This document shows positions 7,976 through 14,551 of a stretch of 23,344 bases of DNA, piece by piece; positions within the stretch are counted from its first letter, which is position 1, and the number at the start of each line of letters is the position of its first letter. The stretch spans positions 1 through 23,344 of the forward strand of contig CAKTXP010000017.1 of the NCBI GenBank assembly GCA_934631055.1. Reading direction: 5' to 3'. The notes under the pieces were generated by a model, which was given only the letters and a program-made list of their open reading frames with translations, had not been told where the DNA came from and ran no database searches. The position numbers and the translations under genes are program-made. The DNA is from an uncultured Clostridia bacterium. Its GTDB lineage: Bacteria > Bacillota > Clostridia > Christensenellales > Aristaeellaceae.

Positions 7976-7993
7976 GACACTCCTCCTTACGCT

Positions 7994-8890
7994 TTATTCT
8001 TCATCTTCCTGATTGCCCGCCTGCTCAAGCAGCTCTTCCAGCTCCTGCGCCGTGAAGGTATAGCGCTTGCGGCAGAAATGGCACTGAACCTCGCAGCCGC
8101 CCTGCTTCTTAATGATATCCCGAATCTCATGCTCGCCCATGGAGAGCAGCACGCGCTCGATGTATCCGCGCGAGCAGTCACATTGCAGCTTGAGCGGAAG
8201 CTCTTCCAGAATCTCAGGCTGAAGCCCGCGGAAGCAGCCCTCCACGATCTCCTCCAGCGTCATCTCGGAAAGCATCTGCGAAATCGAGGAGAACAGCTCT
8301 GCGCGGATCTCCAGCGCATCCAGCAGCTCTTCCGAGCAATCCGGCATCGCCTGAATCAGAATGCCGCCCGCAGAAATGATCTTTTCGCCGACCAGCGTAC
8401 CCAGCGCGCAAAGGCTCGGCGTCTGTTCGGATTCCAGATAGTACATCGCGAAATCTTCCGCGATCTCTCCGGATACCAGCGCAACGCGCCCGACATACGG
8501 CTCGCCAAAGCCGAACGAACGCATGACGGTCAGCTGACCATCCTTGCCCAGCGCGCCGCCGACATCCAGCTTGCCGTTGGGCTTGAGCGGAAGCTCGACC
8601 TCCGGATGCTCGATGGTCACCTTAACCGTGCCATCCGGCCCCGCGATGGCGCAGATCGGACCCGCCGGACCGCCGCCGTTAATGGTCGTGGTAATGCGGT
8701 CACCCTCGCTTTTGAGGTTTGCTCCCATGATTGCCGTCGCGGCAAGCATACGCCCCATCGCCGCGCTGCATGTATTGCTGGCGTCGTGAATATCGCGCGC
8801 CTGCTGTGCCATTTCCGTAGTATCGCAAAGAAAAACGCGCGCCTGACCGCCCATGAGGGTCAGCCGCAGCATTCTGGACGGATGTTCCAT
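7994..8890 (-). CDS. hslO: Hsp33 redox-regulated chaperonin
   Basis: Cytoplasmic holdase chaperone that is switched on by oxidation. Its C-terminal zinc site holds the protein inactive when reduced; disulphide formation releases zinc and exposes the client-binding surface. The full-length 298-aa sequence shows the N-terminal domain with the conserved NGGGPAGPI region (71-79) and FGFGEPY (126-132), and the four zinc cysteines as CDC (237, 239) and CHFC (270, 273). All redox residues are present. ATG at 8890 has GGAGG at about 9 nt. It lies 33 bp after the methyltransferase gene and 18 bp before the TPR gene, so it sits inside the long operon. Confidence 0.97.
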   Translation of the reverse strand: MEHPSRMLRLTLMGGQARVFLCDTTEMAQQARDIHDASNTCSAAMGRMLAATAIMGANLKSEGDRITTTINGGGPAGPICAIAGPDGTVKVTIEHPEVELPLKPNGKLDVGGALGKDGQLTVMRSFGFGEPYVGRVALVSGEIAEDFAMYYLESEQTPSLCALGTLVGEKIISAGGILIQAMPDCSEELLDALEIRAELFSSISQMLSEMTLEEIVEGCFRGLQPEILEELPLKLQCDCSRGYIERVLLSMGEHEIRDIIKKQGGCEVQCHFCRKRYTFTAQELEELLEQAGNQEDEE

Positions 8891-8923
8891 ATCTCTTTAT
8901 CCTCCGATTCTTTTTACAATTGA

Positions 8924-9682
8924 TTATACTCTGGGCTTCTGCGCCGTTACATGGATACGCAGGTCATCATCTTTCGGCGCGTCCATGCGCCTTTCGCCAT
9001 AAACGCGGATATGCTCAAACCCGCTGTCCGTCAGCCACTGAGTCAGCTCCTGCTGGCTGTGCGCGCGCTGATGATGCTGCTCGCGGAAGCGGCGGTAGCG
9101 CCCGTCCTCTTCACGGACGAAAAAGGTCACGTCCATCGACAGGACGTGGCTCTCGCGGTTCAACTTGTTCTGCCAAAGCACCGCCGCGCCGTCCCTTTCC
9201 TCGCCGAAAAAGGAATCGCCCATCGTTTCTTCCAGCTTATGCCGGGTCGAGCAGTCAAAACACAGCGCGCCGCCGGGCAGAAGATTCTGATGCGCCGCGG
9301 CAAAAAAGGCTTTTACGTCCTCTTCCGACGTCAGATAATTGACGCCGTCGCACGTCGCCAGCACCGCGCCTACGCGGCGGGGAAGCGTCAGTTTCCGCAT
9401 ATCCTGCCGGACGAACGCCGCTTCAACGCCCCACTCGCGCGCTTTGCTTTCCGCCTGACGGAGCATTGCAGCAGAGAGATCGACGCCCGTCATCGCCATA
9501 CCGCTTCCCGCCAGCCGGACTGTTAAGCTGCCCGTTCCGCAGGCGCATTCCGCCGCACGGCGCGGCAGCTCTCCCGTTACGCTGCATATCAGGTCAAGAT
9601 AATACCTGCTCCACGCATCATAATCAAAGTCATCCATCAGCGTATCGTATACGCTTGCAAAATCCTCGTACATATCGCTCAC
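8924..9682 (-). CDS. Class I SAM-dependent methyltransferase
   Basis: A 252-aa Rossmann-fold methyltransferase. Motif I is ECACGTGSL (residues 45-53), which binds S-adenosylmethionine. The acidic ribose-contact residue is Asp68 in GVDLS. The region RQDMRKLTLP and the central DGVNYL segment match the usual motifs II-III. The acceptor substrate (small molecule, RNA or protein) cannot be told from sequence. The start is GTG at 9682, whose GTGA overlaps the stop of the spore-protein gene, so translation is probably coupled to it. An internal ATG three codons later is possible. It resembles generic operon-embedded methyltransferases of Clostridia; no symbol is assigned. Confidence 0.88.
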   Translation of the reverse strand: MSDMYEDFASVYDTLMDDFDYDAWSRYYLDLICSVTGELPRRAAECACGTGSLTVRLAGSGMAMTGVDLSAAMLRQAESKAREWGVEAAFVRQDMRKLTLPRRVGAVLATCDGVNYLTSEEDVKAFFAAAHQNLLPGGALCFDCSTRHKLEETMGDSFFGEERDGAAVLWQNKLNRESHVLSMDVTFFVREEDGRYRRFREQHHQRAHSQQELTQWLTDSGFEHIRVYGERRMDAPKDDDLRIHVTAQKPRV

Positions 9683-9855
9683 ATTTCCATGTCTTTATCC
9701 GAAGTGTGGGCAAGCATTCCGCCGATCCTGCCGCTTTCCTTGGCTGTCAGCCCTGCCCAGCCGACTTCAAGCACGCGCTCAAGAAGTCCGGCTTCTTTTG
9801 CGGCGCGGTATTTCGCCCGCTCCCGCGCCGTCGGCGGTTTCATGGTTCCCTTCAT
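9679..9855 (-). CDS. Small acid-soluble spore protein, alpha/beta type (SspF-like)
   Basis: A 58-aa basic protein whose core (residues 15-46) contains KYRAAKEAGL, EVGWAGLTAKESGRIGG. This matches the alpha/beta-type SASP pattern of KYE-A-E-G-L, GW, L-A-E-G-IGG, and it is closer to the minor SspF-like form than to the major SASPs. These proteins coat DNA in the spore core and protect it. The start at ATG 9855 is chosen because GGGAGG lies 8 nt upstream; a GTG three codons earlier overlaps that site. The ribosome binding site lies inside a 9-bp hairpin (9864-9890). The gene is embedded between a membrane-protein gene and a methyltransferase gene, overlapping the latter by 4 bp. Confidence 0.85.
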   Translation of the reverse strand: MKGTMKPPTARERAKYRAAKEAGLLERVLEVGWAGLTAKESGRIGGMLAHTSDKDMEM

Positions 9856-9863
9856 CCGGTTCA

Positions 9864-9890
9864 CCTCCCGGCTTCATTTTTGCCGGAAGG
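9864..9890 (-). promoter_or_regulatory. Hairpin covering the spore-protein ribosome binding site
   Basis: On the minus strand CCTTCCGGC (9890-9882) pairs with GCCGGGAGG (9872-9864): nine pairs including one G-U wobble, with a 9-nt A-rich loop. The 3' arm contains the GGGAGG used by the spore-protein start at 9855. No U tract follows, so it is not a terminator. It may limit translation from read-through operon mRNA. Confidence 0.5.
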
Positions 9891-9913
9891 CTTTGTTTTC
9901 ATGTGGAGAACGG

Positions 9914-10858
9914 TTACTCGTCGCTCTCTTCCTCGTCGTCCTCATCGTCCAGCTCGTCTTCATCCGTCTGCGGACGCAGGCCCTGACCGACCTGCGCGCC
10001 CTCGATATGCGGATTGAGATACTTGTCGAACACGCCGTTCGCAAAAGACGCATAGATCAGGCGGGAGAGCGCAAAGCCGAACAGCAGATAATACAGCGAA
10101 ACGATGAGGATCGCGATGCCATTGCCCGTATAAATGCCGAACACCAGCACAGCGACCGGAATCAGCGTAATCAGTCTCGCCAAGAGCATATTGGGCAGGC
10201 GCGCGGCGCTCATCAGGAACGCGTTTTTCATCAGGTTTTTGAAGCTCAGCTCATAGCCGACCATCATCGGGTAAAGCAGCGGAAGCATCAGCGCAAACAT
10301 CAGCGTCGCCGAGAACACGACCATCAGCGGGATGAGCAGCAACGCGTTCCCCTTCGCCAGATTTCCATAGTAGCTCGCCGCCGTATACGCGACGACCGGC
10401 ACGACCGACGTGATGGCGGACACGGCAAGCGCCTGTTTCCAGTTGGATTTGAACGCGTCTTTATAATCCGAGAAGAGGAACGCATGCTGATCGCGCGCCC
10501 AGTTGCGCATGATATACGCTGCGCCCGCGGACGACGGACCCGTTATCGCAATGCAAGGAATGAGTCCAATAAGCCACATCATCACATAGCCGGATATTGC
10601 GCTCATCAGCTCAGCCGCACCGCCTTCCGCCGCCAGAACCGTCTCCGTGTCGATGCTCTGCACAGCCGCCAGATTGATATACGTCCACAAAAGGAACGGG
10701 ATCCAGAACACGACCTGAAGCAGATTCACCTTCACCAGATCGAAAACATGATCCTTCAGCACCATAAAGAACAGGGAAACGCGGTTCTTCGGCATATCCA
10801 TCTCGCTGTAATCGCGCTTGCCCGCCTTGCCGTAATACAGTCTGTCAAATAAACCCAT
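9914..10858 (-). CDS. DUF624 (YesL-like) integral membrane protein
   Basis: A 314-aa polytopic membrane protein with about six hydrophobic segments (near residues 44-66, 88-110, 143-163, 172-200, 223-243, 247-268). The loop GPSSAGAAYIMRNWARDQ, followed by FLFSDYKDAFKSNWKQ, resembles the DUF624/YesL family signature, whose function is unknown (some members sit beside sugar transporters). The C-terminus is strikingly acidic: the last 17 residues are almost all Asp/Glu. The start ATG at 10858 has GGAGGG at close spacing. It lies 11 bp after the amidohydrolase gene. No sugar-transport genes are nearby, so a sugar-related role is not supported here. Confidence 0.8.
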   Translation of the reverse strand: MGLFDRLYYGKAGKRDYSEMDMPKNRVSLFFMVLKDHVFDLVKVNLLQVVFWIPFLLWTYINLAAVQSIDTETVLAAEGGAAELMSAISGYVMMWLIGLIPCIAITGPSSAGAAYIMRNWARDQHAFLFSDYKDAFKSNWKQALAVSAITSVVPVVAYTAASYYGNLAKGNALLLIPLMVVFSATLMFALMLPLLYPMMVGYELSFKNLMKNAFLMSAARLPNMLLARLITLIPVAVLVFGIYTGNGIAILIVSLYYLLFGFALSRLIYASFANGVFDKYLNPHIEGAQVGQGLRPQTDEDELDDEDDEEESDE

Positions 10859-10869
10859 GGTACCCTCCG

Positions 10870-12024
10870 TTATGCTCTTCTGTCTACAAGTCCGATGAAC
10901 AGCGCCAATCCAGTGACGAGCGCGCGCTCGTCAAAGTCAAACGTATCGGCATGAAGCGGACTGGTATGTTTCTCGTCCCGGCACCCGCAAAAGATGAATA
11001 CGCCCGGCACGCTCAGCTGATAATAGGAAAAATCCTCCGCGATCATCCGCGGTTTTTCCTGAATAAAGCGGTCGCCCAGTATCGCCTGAACGCGCGCCAC
11101 TTCGCCCGCGTCGTTTTCGACGCACGGATAAAAGACCCGCTTAATCATCTCCGTCTTTGTGCCGAACGCCGCGTCAACGCCCGCCATATCCTGCAAGATA
11201 CGGGATTCAAGTCCCTCATAGACGGTGTTGGAAAATGTGCGGATGATGCCCTCCATCTTCGCCTCGTCGGCAATGATGTTGCGCTGATGTCCCGCTTCGA
11301 TATGCCCAATCGTCAGCAGCGCGGGTTGAGCCGGATCGACGCTGCGCGCGACCGTCGTCTGCAAAAGGGTCAGCAGATGCGCCATTGCCATGACGGCGTC
11401 CCTGCCCAGATGCGGCATCGCACCATGCGACGCCAAGCCACGAATGACAAAATCCATCTCGCAGGTCTGCGCCATCATCGGTCCGACGCAGGTAGAGACC
11501 CTGCCCAGCGGAACATCCGGCATCATGTGCATGCCATAGACCGCCTGAACATGCGGATCCTCCAGTGCGCCTTCTTCGATCATCCGGCGCGCGCCGCCCG
11601 TCGTTTCCTCCGCCGGCTGGAACAGCAGCACCACATCGTCTTTGAGCTGGCTCTTATGCTCGGAAAGCCATTGGGCGAACGTCAGCAGGTTTGCCATATG
11701 TCCATCGTGACCGCAGGCGTGCATCTTCCCTGCATGCTCCGACGCAAACGCGCAGCCTGTCGCCTCGCGGATCGGCAGCGCGTCGATATCCGAGCGGAAA
11801 GCGATCACGCGCCCTGTCCCATCGCCGCGGAAAACGGCGCGGATACCGGTCTTTGCAAAAGTGCGCAGATCGTCCGTCGCGAGCTTTTCAAGATGCCGCA
11901 TCAAATACTCGTGCGTTTTGACCTCTTCATAGCCCAACTCCGGGATACGATGAAGCGCACGGCGATGCTCCCTGAGCTGCCGCTCATAGCGCGACGCTTC
12001 TATTTCAAGACTGTTAAAATCCAT
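10870..12024 (-). CDS. M20D-family amidohydrolase (possible N-acetyldiaminopimelate deacetylase)
   Basis: A 384-aa zinc amidohydrolase of the M20D group, which cleaves N-acyl amino acids. The metal and catalytic set is intact: HRIPELGYEE near the N-terminus, ACGHDGHMA (Cys104, His106), PAEETTGGA (Glu139/Glu140), GMHMMP (His166), SHGAMPHLGRDA with the dimer-contact His200, and C-terminal HADTFDFDE (His358). No signal peptide, so cytoplasmic. The family includes N-acetyl-diaminopimelate deacetylase, hippurate hydrolase and auxin-conjugate hydrolases. Divergent placement beside asd and dapA makes the diaminopimelate role attractive, but this is inference from neighbourhood. ATG at 12024 is preceded by CGAGG at 7 nt. 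It is the first gene of the long minus-strand operon; a promoter is proposed at 12080-12108. Confidence 0.88.
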   Translation of the reverse strand: MDFNSLEIEASRYERQLREHRRALHRIPELGYEEVKTHEYLMRHLEKLATDDLRTFAKTGIRAVFRGDGTGRVIAFRSDIDALPIREATGCAFASEHAGKMHACGHDGHMANLLTFAQWLSEHKSQLKDDVVLLFQPAEETTGGARRMIEEGALEDPHVQAVYGMHMMPDVPLGRVSTCVGPMMAQTCEMDFVIRGLASHGAMPHLGRDAVMAMAHLLTLLQTTVARSVDPAQPALLTIGHIEAGHQRNIIADEAKMEGIIRTFSNTVYEGLESRILQDMAGVDAAFGTKTEMIKRVFYPCVENDAGEVARVQAILGDRFIQEKPRMIAEDFSYYQLSVPGVFIFCGCRDEKHTSPLHADTFDFDERALVTGLALFIGLVDRRA

Positions 12025-12079
12025 CCGATAGCCTCGTTTCCGGATGCTTCTCTCTGTGCATCCACTTCTTCAAGCTACT

Positions 12080-12108
12080 ATTTTATCACACACGGAAGAA
12101 AATGAAAA
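12080..12108 (-). promoter_or_regulatory. Promoter of the amidohydrolase operon
   Basis: TTTTCA (12103-12108) and TAAAAT (12080-12085) with a 17-bp spacer; the -10 has a TGA extension, making it an extended -10. It lies about 56 bp upstream of the amidohydrolase start, and no other candidate is seen nearby. It is expected to drive up to eight genes. Confidence 0.6.
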
Positions 12109-12147
12109 GCCGCGGCGCACAATTCCTGCCGCCGCGGCGTATTTTTT
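12109..12147. terminator. Bidirectional intrinsic terminator between divergent promoters
   Basis: A perfect 9-bp GC-only stem (GCCGCGGCG 12109-12117, CGCCGCGGC 12130-12138) with a 12-nt loop. It is followed by a T-rich tract on the plus strand (12140-12147) and by CTTTTCATTTT on the minus strand. A smaller inverted repeat lies beside it (12152-12157/12167-12172). It sits upstream of both flanking operons rather than after either. Confidence 0.7.
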
Positions 12148-12201
12148 ATCAGGGCGGTCAACCATTCCGCCCATTCAGCCAGCAAAAAGCGATAAGCGGG
12201 G

Positions 12202-12231
12202 TTGACAAAACGATATGCAGGGTGATATGAT
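12202..12231 (+). promoter_or_regulatory. asd promoter
   Basis: TTGACA (12202-12207) and TATGAT (12226-12231) with an 18-bp spacer: a perfect -35 and a 5/6 -10. The start is expected near 12238, leaving a leader of about 58 nt. The leader contains a weak CCGTTT/AAACGG inverted repeat but is too short for a lysine riboswitch. Confidence 0.88.
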
Positions 12232-12296
12232 GAATGCACCGTTTTTGCCCGTAAATCAGCGGCGCAAACGGCTAAAGTTGAAAGGATGGATTCGTC

Positions 12297-13382
12297 ATGG
12301 AGCGTAAATGGCGTGTTGCAATTGTTGGCGCAACGGGCATGGTAGGTCAACGTTTTGTTTCCCTGCTTGCCGATCACCCCTGGTTTGAGATCGCGGTCGT
12401 CGCCGCTTCCGCGCGAAGCGCAGGCAAAACCTATGAAGAAGCGGTCGGCGGGCGCTGGGCGTTTGACTGGGATATTCCTGCCGCCGTTCGCTCTCTGGTC
12501 GTCCGCGACGCGGCGGATGTAAACGGCGTGACGAGCGAGGTCGATTTCGTTTTCTGCGCCGTCGATATGAAAAAAGATGAGATCCGCGCGCTGGAAGACG
12601 CTTACGCCAAGAGCGAAACGCCTGTCGTTTCCAATAACTCTGCGCATCGCGGCACGCCCGATGTGCCGATGATCGTTCCGGAGCTGAATCCGGAGCATAC
12701 CGCGGTCATCGAATATCAGCGCAAGCGTCTGGGAACCAAGACCGGCTTCGTAACGGTCAAACCGAACTGCTCGATTCAGTCCTACGTCCCCGCGCTGACC
12801 GCGCTGTACGATCTCAAGCCCACGCGCGTCGTTGTCTCCACCTATCAGGCGATTTCCGGCGCGGGCAAAACCTTCAAGCGCTGGCCGGAGATGATCGACA
12901 ACGTTATTCCCTATATCGGCGGCGAGGAAGAAAAGAGTGAGCAGGAGCCGCTCAAGATTTGGGGTCATGTCGAAAACGGCGTCATCGTCCCCGCCAAGGA
13001 GCCGGTCATCAGCGCGCATTGCGTGCGCGTCGCCGTTGCGGACGGACATCTGGCAACCTGCTGGGCGAGCTTTGAAAAGCCCGCTTCCAAGGAAGAAATC
13101 ATCGAGCGCTGGCGCACCTTTGAGGGACTGCCGCAGAAGATGAACCTGCCGAGCGCGCCGCATCCCTTTATTCAGTATTTTGAAGAGAACGACCGCCCGC
13201 AGACCCGCCTTGACCGCGATTTTGAGCATGGCATGGGCATTTCGCTCGGTCGTCTGCGCGGTGATTCCCTGTTTGACTGGCGCTTTGTCGGGCTTTCTCA
13301 CAACACACTCCGCGGCGCGGCGGGCGGCGCTGTACTGATTGCCGAACTGCTCTGCGCGCAGGGCTATATCCCCAAAAAATAA
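12297..13382 (+). CDS. asd: Aspartate-semialdehyde dehydrogenase (archaeal/fungal-type branch)
   Basis: Reduces aspartyl-phosphate to aspartate semialdehyde with NADPH; cytoplasmic. It is the branch point to diaminopimelate/lysine and to threonine/methionine. Seen: the Rossmann NADP site GATGMVGQRF (11-20), SNNSAHRG (112-119), the catalytic cysteine Cys158 in KPNCSIQ, and SAHCVRVAVADGH (239-251), which carries the conserved Arg and His. Length (361 aa) and the PNCS/SNNSAHR wording fit the archaeal/fungal-type branch rather than the E. coli-type enzyme; this branch also occurs in Clostridia. ATG at 12297 has AAAGGA about 10 nt upstream and its own promoter at 12202-12231. A strong hairpin with T tract follows 25 bp after the stop, before dapA. 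Confidence 0.96.
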   Translation: MERKWRVAIVGATGMVGQRFVSLLADHPWFEIAVVAASARSAGKTYEEAVGGRWAFDWDIPAAVRSLVVRDAADVNGVTSEVDFVFCAVDMKKDEIRALEDAYAKSETPVVSNNSAHRGTPDVPMIVPELNPEHTAVIEYQRKRLGTKTGFVTVKPNCSIQSYVPALTALYDLKPTRVVVSTYQAISGAGKTFKRWPEMIDNVIPYIGGEEEKSEQEPLKIWGHVENGVIVPAKEPVISAHCVRVAVADGHLATCWASFEKPASKEEIIERWRTFEGLPQKMNLPSAPHPFIQYFEENDRPQTRLDRDFEHGMGISLGRLRGDSLFDWRFVGLSHNTLRGAAGGAVLIAELLCAQGYIPKK

Positions 13383-13406
13383 TCCATTTCACTTAAACCG
13401 CATCTG

Positions 13407-13456
13407 AAACACCGCATTGGAAACACTGAGGAATGTGTTCCCAATGCGGTGTTTTT
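13407..13456 (+). terminator. Terminator or attenuator between asd and dapA
   Basis: A 20-bp stem with one mismatch (13407-13426/13435-13454), loop TGAGGAAT, then a T5 run (13452-13456). The dapA ribosome binding site AAGGAGG begins at 13461, only 4 bp after the T run, so no promoter fits between. It either ends asd transcripts or sits in the dapA leader as an attenuator. Confidence 0.88.
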
Positions 13457-13474
13457 CTGTAAGGAGGCATTTTT

Positions 13475-14368
13475 ATGAGAGCTTCTCCCCTGTTCAAGGG
13501 ATGCGCGACCGCGCTCGTCACGCCTTTTCTGCCCGATGGAGCGCTGGACGAAGCCGCTCTGCGCCGTCTGATCGCCATACAGCTGGATGCGCATATCGAC
13601 GCGCTCGTCCTGCTGGGTACGACCGGCGAACCCTGCACGCTGAACATGGATGAACGCCAGCGCGTTATTGAAATCGGGCTTGAAGCCGTCGACGGGAGCA
13701 TTCCCGTTATCGTCGGCACAGGCTCAAACAACACCCGAAAAGCCGTCGAATACGCCCAGCAGGCATGCAGGCTCGGCGCGCAGGGGCAGCTCTGCGTCAC
13801 GCCTTATTACAATAAGGCGACACAGGCGGGAATCATCCGCCATTATAAAGCCATTCTGGAAAGCTGTCCGCTTCCCATGATCGTCTACAATGTTCCCAGC
13901 CGCACGGGCGTCGGCATGACCGCCGACACGCTGCTCCGCCTGAGCAGGCATCCGCTGATTGCGGGCATCAAAGAAGCCAGCGGCAATCCCGCGCTGACCG
14001 CCGAGATCCTTGCCGGTTCGCAGGCTCCGCTCCACATCTATTGCGGAAACGACGACCAGATCCTCCCGCTGATGGCGCTGGGCGCATGCGGCGCAATCAG
14101 CGTCGTTTCAAACGCCGCGCCTGAGCAGGTTCATGCGCTGACGACCGCTGCCTTGAACGGCGACATGCAGTCCGCACGGCAAAATCAGCTTGCAATGCTG
14201 GACTTGATTCAAGCGCTCTTTTTGCAGGTCAACCCCATTCCTGTTAAAGCGGCGCTTTCCATGATGGGGCTGATTCACGATTCTCTCCGACTGCCGTTGA
14301 CGCCACTGGAAGAGCCTTACCGCGAAAAGCTCCGTCTTGCCTTGCAGAAAATGAAGCTGATTCCGTAA
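13475..14368 (+). CDS. dapA: 4-hydroxy-tetrahydrodipicolinate synthase
   Basis: Condenses pyruvate with aspartate semialdehyde, the product of asd, in the first committed step to diaminopimelate, lysine and spore dipicolinate. The 297-aa TIM barrel has the full catalytic set: GTTGEPCTL (Thr49 of the proton relay), PYYNK (Tyr112), YNVPSRTG (Tyr138, and Arg143 for substrate carboxylate), and the Schiff-base Lys166 in GIKEASGN. NPIPVKAAL near the C-terminus is also typical. ATG at 13475 follows AAGGAGG at 7 nt. A strong hairpin lies directly upstream and no separate promoter is visible, so expression depends on read-through or on a promoter inside asd. Downstream it converges on guaB. Confidence 0.97.
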   Translation: MRASPLFKGCATALVTPFLPDGALDEAALRRLIAIQLDAHIDALVLLGTTGEPCTLNMDERQRVIEIGLEAVDGSIPVIVGTGSNNTRKAVEYAQQACRLGAQGQLCVTPYYNKATQAGIIRHYKAILESCPLPMIVYNVPSRTGVGMTADTLLRLSRHPLIAGIKEASGNPALTAEILAGSQAPLHIYCGNDDQILPLMALGACGAISVVSNAAPEQVHALTTAALNGDMQSARQNQLAMLDLIQALFLQVNPIPVKAALSMMGLIHDSLRLPLTPLEEPYREKLRLALQKMKLIP

Positions 14369-14404
14369 ACAGCCCCATTCAACTGGCTATCCCCGGCATT
14401 TTAA

Positions 14405-14502
14405 GCGGGCTGAGCCCGCCCGCATTTCCGCCACAGTCCGTAAAGATTCAAATCTTTACGGACGCGAGCAAGCTTTATGCAATTTCCTACAAGGTAAAAG
14501 AA
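14405..14502. repeat. Terminator-linked repeat, distant copy (unit 4)
   Basis: A fourth copy of the 1-304 repeat, about 14 kb away in the dapA/guaB convergent gap. It shares the hairpin GCGGGC-TGA-GCCCGC (14405-14419), TCCGCCACAGTCCGTAAAGATTC, ACGCGAGCAAGCTTTAT and GCAATTTCCT. Here the middle forms a perfect 13-bp inverted repeat (14436-14448/14451-14463) with a 2-nt loop. As with unit 3, the body ends directly against an intrinsic terminator, that of guaB. Confidence 0.8.
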
Positions 14503-14532
14503 AAACCGGACGGCTTTTCGGTCGTCCGGTTT
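14493..14532 (-). terminator. guaB intrinsic terminator
   Basis: A perfect 10-bp stem (AAACCGGACG 14503-14512 with 14523-14532), 10-nt loop, then TTTTTCTTTT on the minus strand. It lies 20 bp after the guaB stop. The stem may also slow plus-strand transcripts from dapA, though the tract on that side is poor in T. Confidence 0.92.
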
Positions 14533-14551
14533 CGATTCAATTATGGAAAGA

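Noticed and set aside
12078..13301. 407-codon minus-strand open frame opposite asd
   Set aside because: asd on the plus strand has complete catalytic motifs, a promoter and a ribosome binding site. The antisense frame has none and runs into the divergent promoter region.
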